Shown: in pieces, positions 62,150-64,000 of the stretch
How the letters are laid out: every line of letters starts with the position of its first letter
Position numbering within the stretch: the stretch's first letter is position 1
Source: Paramacrobiotus metropolitanus
Lineage: Eukaryota; Tardigrada; Eutardigrada; Parachela; Macrobiotidae
Reading direction: 5' to 3'
DNA length: 64,000 nt
Assembly (NCBI RefSeq): GCF_019649055.1
Contig: NW_026570224.1
Coordinates: forward strand, 3,038,001-3,102,000
The notes under the pieces: model-generated
Told to the model about the DNA's origin: nothing
Databases searched by the model: none
Seen by the model: only the letters and a program-made list of their open reading frames with translations
Position numbers and translations under genes: made by a program

Positions 62150-62945
62150 AGGATTAGGATGGGAAGAATGGAGTTCAGACAAGCGTAGAAATTAGAAATT
62201 CGCAGGTACTGAAGGTAGGTGCAGAACTTATCACAAAAACAATTCACAGCATATCACGAACAAAGTTTTAGTACTTACCAAGTAGTTAAAACCGTAAAAG
62301 TGGTAAAAGTACTGTAAGTAATTACAGTGTAATTAAATTTTCTAAATATACACTGGTAATAACTTTGTGATTTTTTGCTGAAAAATACCGAAAGTGTTAA
62401 AGAGATGCGGATTTGTTAAAGCACCTGTGAAATGAGTTAGGCTTAGCTTTTAGTAGGGATAACCGCCACCCGCAATGGGCAAGCGACCGGAAATCCTACA
62501 AAAATCGGTTTCGTACAGCTTTTCAACTCATGCGATTTTACCAAAACATCATTTCTTCAATGACAAGTGATTCTACTCTTAAATGCAACACGCGAACAAA
62601 AAACCCATCTTATTAGTTTTTTGATGCGCTATTGGCTATTGCTATTGTCATTCACAACGAATAATTCCTTATTTTGGAAAAGACCGGACTGATTGCTGCG
62701 AACAATCGAGAGAAAATCGAGGCACTGTGCACAGTCCGTTCACTGCAAGTGCAGACAAGTTGATGGTCATTTGGTGATGTTGGATGATGATCGAGTCATA
62801 CGAGAAATCCTTCCGCCATCGATAATCATTTTCCAGTTGTGCTTGAATTTTGGAAGGATTGTGATTTTTCATGCCCATAAATAATTCTGAACTTGTCCGT
62901 CGCAGTGGAGAAGCTCACTGAAAAGTAGCTGGTGCATGTCATCGT
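62150..62945. other. bidirectional upstream region
   Basis: Separates the divergent MCAT (-) and Pro/Tyr-rich (+) genes and presumably holds both promoters. No coding exon is recognised. Confidence 0.5.
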
Positions 62946-62949
62946 TATC

Positions 62950-63726
62950 ATGAATTATCCGAATTTCTATCCACACACATACCCATATTACGATGCTAGT
63001 GGATACTACCCAGCAGCGAATCCTTGGCCATACGCCGCGCAGCCGACTCCCACCGTGTACCAGCCTACTCAGTATTTCACGGAGCAGTATGTGAATAAGC
63101 ACAATGTATTTCACCCGCCCCAGGAATCCCGCAAGCCCGAACGCGTCCTGCATCAAATCCCCATTACGGAGGCCGTTCCCCTTCCCAGTGATCCCTTTCC
63201 GGGAAGCAGTACTAGCAGCACGGTGCAGCCTTCGACGCGTGCGAGCAGTGACGCAACGGCAAAGAAACCCTATGCGATCGGGAAAGGCAGCACGCGCAGC
63301 CAAAGTCTGGAGGCCGAGGGAGCACCGACGAAAGGAAAGAGCACCAAAACGCAGCCCCCTGCTTATCGTTTTCTTCCCTACGGAAAAAATGAGGAGTGGA
63401 AATTGGCGCCTAATCGTGATATCCTGGTTGTGGACCCGAAAACCTCGTCGGCTGCGCCTGTCAATGTGATCAACCTGCGGAAGCCATGTGCGAGTGTCTC
63501 CATGGATTACACAGCAGTCTCGCCTCCCAGTCAAACACAGGCACCTCAGAAATACGAGTCAACAGTGTCTAACCGTTTAAGTATGGGTTGCGGTTTATTT
63601 CTAAATTTTTTTGAGAAATCCGTTGTCGATATTACATCGGATAGTAACTACGATAGCATACATTATATGATACCGGCACGACTTATAAAAATAAAATTGA
63701 TTTCTTTAAATAAACGAACGTATTAG
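62950..63726 (+). CDS. Pro/Tyr/Ser-rich protein of unknown family, likely partial
   Basis: Starts MNYPNFYPHTYPYYDASGYY; residues 1-45 are rich in Tyr and Pro. A Ser/Thr/Lys-rich middle follows, then a better-ordered block (YRFLPYGKNEEWKLAPNRDI, LVVDPKTSS, INLRKPC). No membrane segment or known domain is seen; the low-complexity N-terminus is like those of RNA-binding or condensate proteins, which is only an analogy. Codon quality falls after about 63574, so the last 50 residues are probably intron read-through and the gene continues to the right of the window. Confidence 0.6.
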   Translation: MNYPNFYPHTYPYYDASGYYPAANPWPYAAQPTPTVYQPTQYFTEQYVNKHNVFHPPQESRKPERVLHQIPITEAVPLPSDPFPGSSTSSTVQPSTRASSDATAKKPYAIGKGSTRSQSLEAEGAPTKGKSTKTQPPAYRFLPYGKNEEWKLAPNRDILVVDPKTSSAAPVNVINLRKPCASVSMDYTAVSPPSQTQAPQKYESTVSNRLSMGCGLFLNFFEKSVVDITSDSNYDSIHYMIPARLIKIKLISLNKRTY

Positions 63727-64000
63727 AATTAGGCACACTGCTGTGGGAATCCTAAACTGAAAGGTTTTATTATTAACGGTTTGAAGTGCATGTAAATGTG
63801 AATAATCATAAGCTTATTGAAATACAGTTTAATACGGGCTTTGACTTATGTATTACCATTTTCCTATTTTTTTCCATTGTCGGGTATGTTGCTGGTAATT
63901 AAGTCAATGTTTGAAATTGCCGTGAAACTAAAGTAAACAGGTTTATTGTTATAACTTTTCGGCCTGTTATTTAGAGTTGTCCGGCCCCGATTCCCTAAGC
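63727..64000. other. window end, AT-rich
   Basis: No exon recognised; probably intron or downstream sequence of the preceding gene. Confidence 0.4.

Overview
The window looks like nuclear DNA of a small invertebrate animal. Genes have many short spliceosomal introns (GT-AG, about 47 to 740 bp), the standard genetic code, about one gene per 5 kb, and AT-rich intergenic DNA full of short inverted repeats. A secretory group-3 LEA protein beside ordinary metazoan genes (CaV2, POLD2, MARCH6, RNASEK, MCAT) points to a desiccation-tolerant animal. A tardigrade is my best guess, but this is inference and not proven. All multi-exon models were read by eye from splice signals, codon phase and similarity to known families.

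Layout. 1-2,440: AT-rich DNA with an AT microsatellite and a 50-bp palindromic minisatellite. 2,609-4,689 (+): POLD2, whose 3' end runs into an inverted-repeat element related to that minisatellite. 5,069-6,893 (-): an SLC35F-type transporter, 5' exon not found. 8,640-9,722 (+): a stop-interrupted multi-exon remnant. 12,101-26,112 (+): a full CaV2 calcium-channel alpha-1 gene of 34 exon positions, one being a pair of equal-length, mutually exclusive exons for segment IVS2. Intron 1 holds two abutting perfect palindromes. 27,273-27,674 (-): a small protein with an N-myristoylation-like start. 29,111-30,302: a composite repeat island (hairpin, G/C-rich foldback, degenerate palindromic satellite). 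31,050-32,675 (-): two small Gly/Pro-rich reading regions. 34,289-35,704 (+): LEA protein with signal peptide and C-terminal KSEL. 36,644-37,311 (-): RNASEK and an orphan membrane exon. 38,123-42,738 (+): MARCH6/TEB4 ubiquitin ligase, 11 exons. 44,092-45,944 (+): a repeat-built protein of unknown family. 46,484-48,453 (-): a divergent cytochrome P450. 49,898-57,408 (-): a receptor guanylyl cyclase, 22 exons. 58,305-58,590 (-): a degenerate reverse-transcriptase-like fragment. 59,415-62,129 (-): mitochondrial malonyl-CoA:ACP transacylase. 62,950-63,726 (+): a Pro/Tyr-rich protein leaving the window.

The genes are not a pathway. They are unrelated housekeeping and signalling genes: DNA replication, presynaptic calcium entry, cGMP signalling, ER quality control, organelle fatty-acid synthesis and V-ATPase support. 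The LEA protein and MARCH6 would both act at the ER, but nothing shows a functional link.

The observations I rate highest are the twin IVS2 exons of the calcium channel, the ER-targeted LEA protein, the tandem perfect palindromes at 12,291-12,382, the 195-bp higher-order structure of the minisatellite, and the loss of the POLD2 C-terminus inside a related inverted repeat. Three one-base homopolymer frameshifts in otherwise intact genes suggest uncorrected assembly errors.
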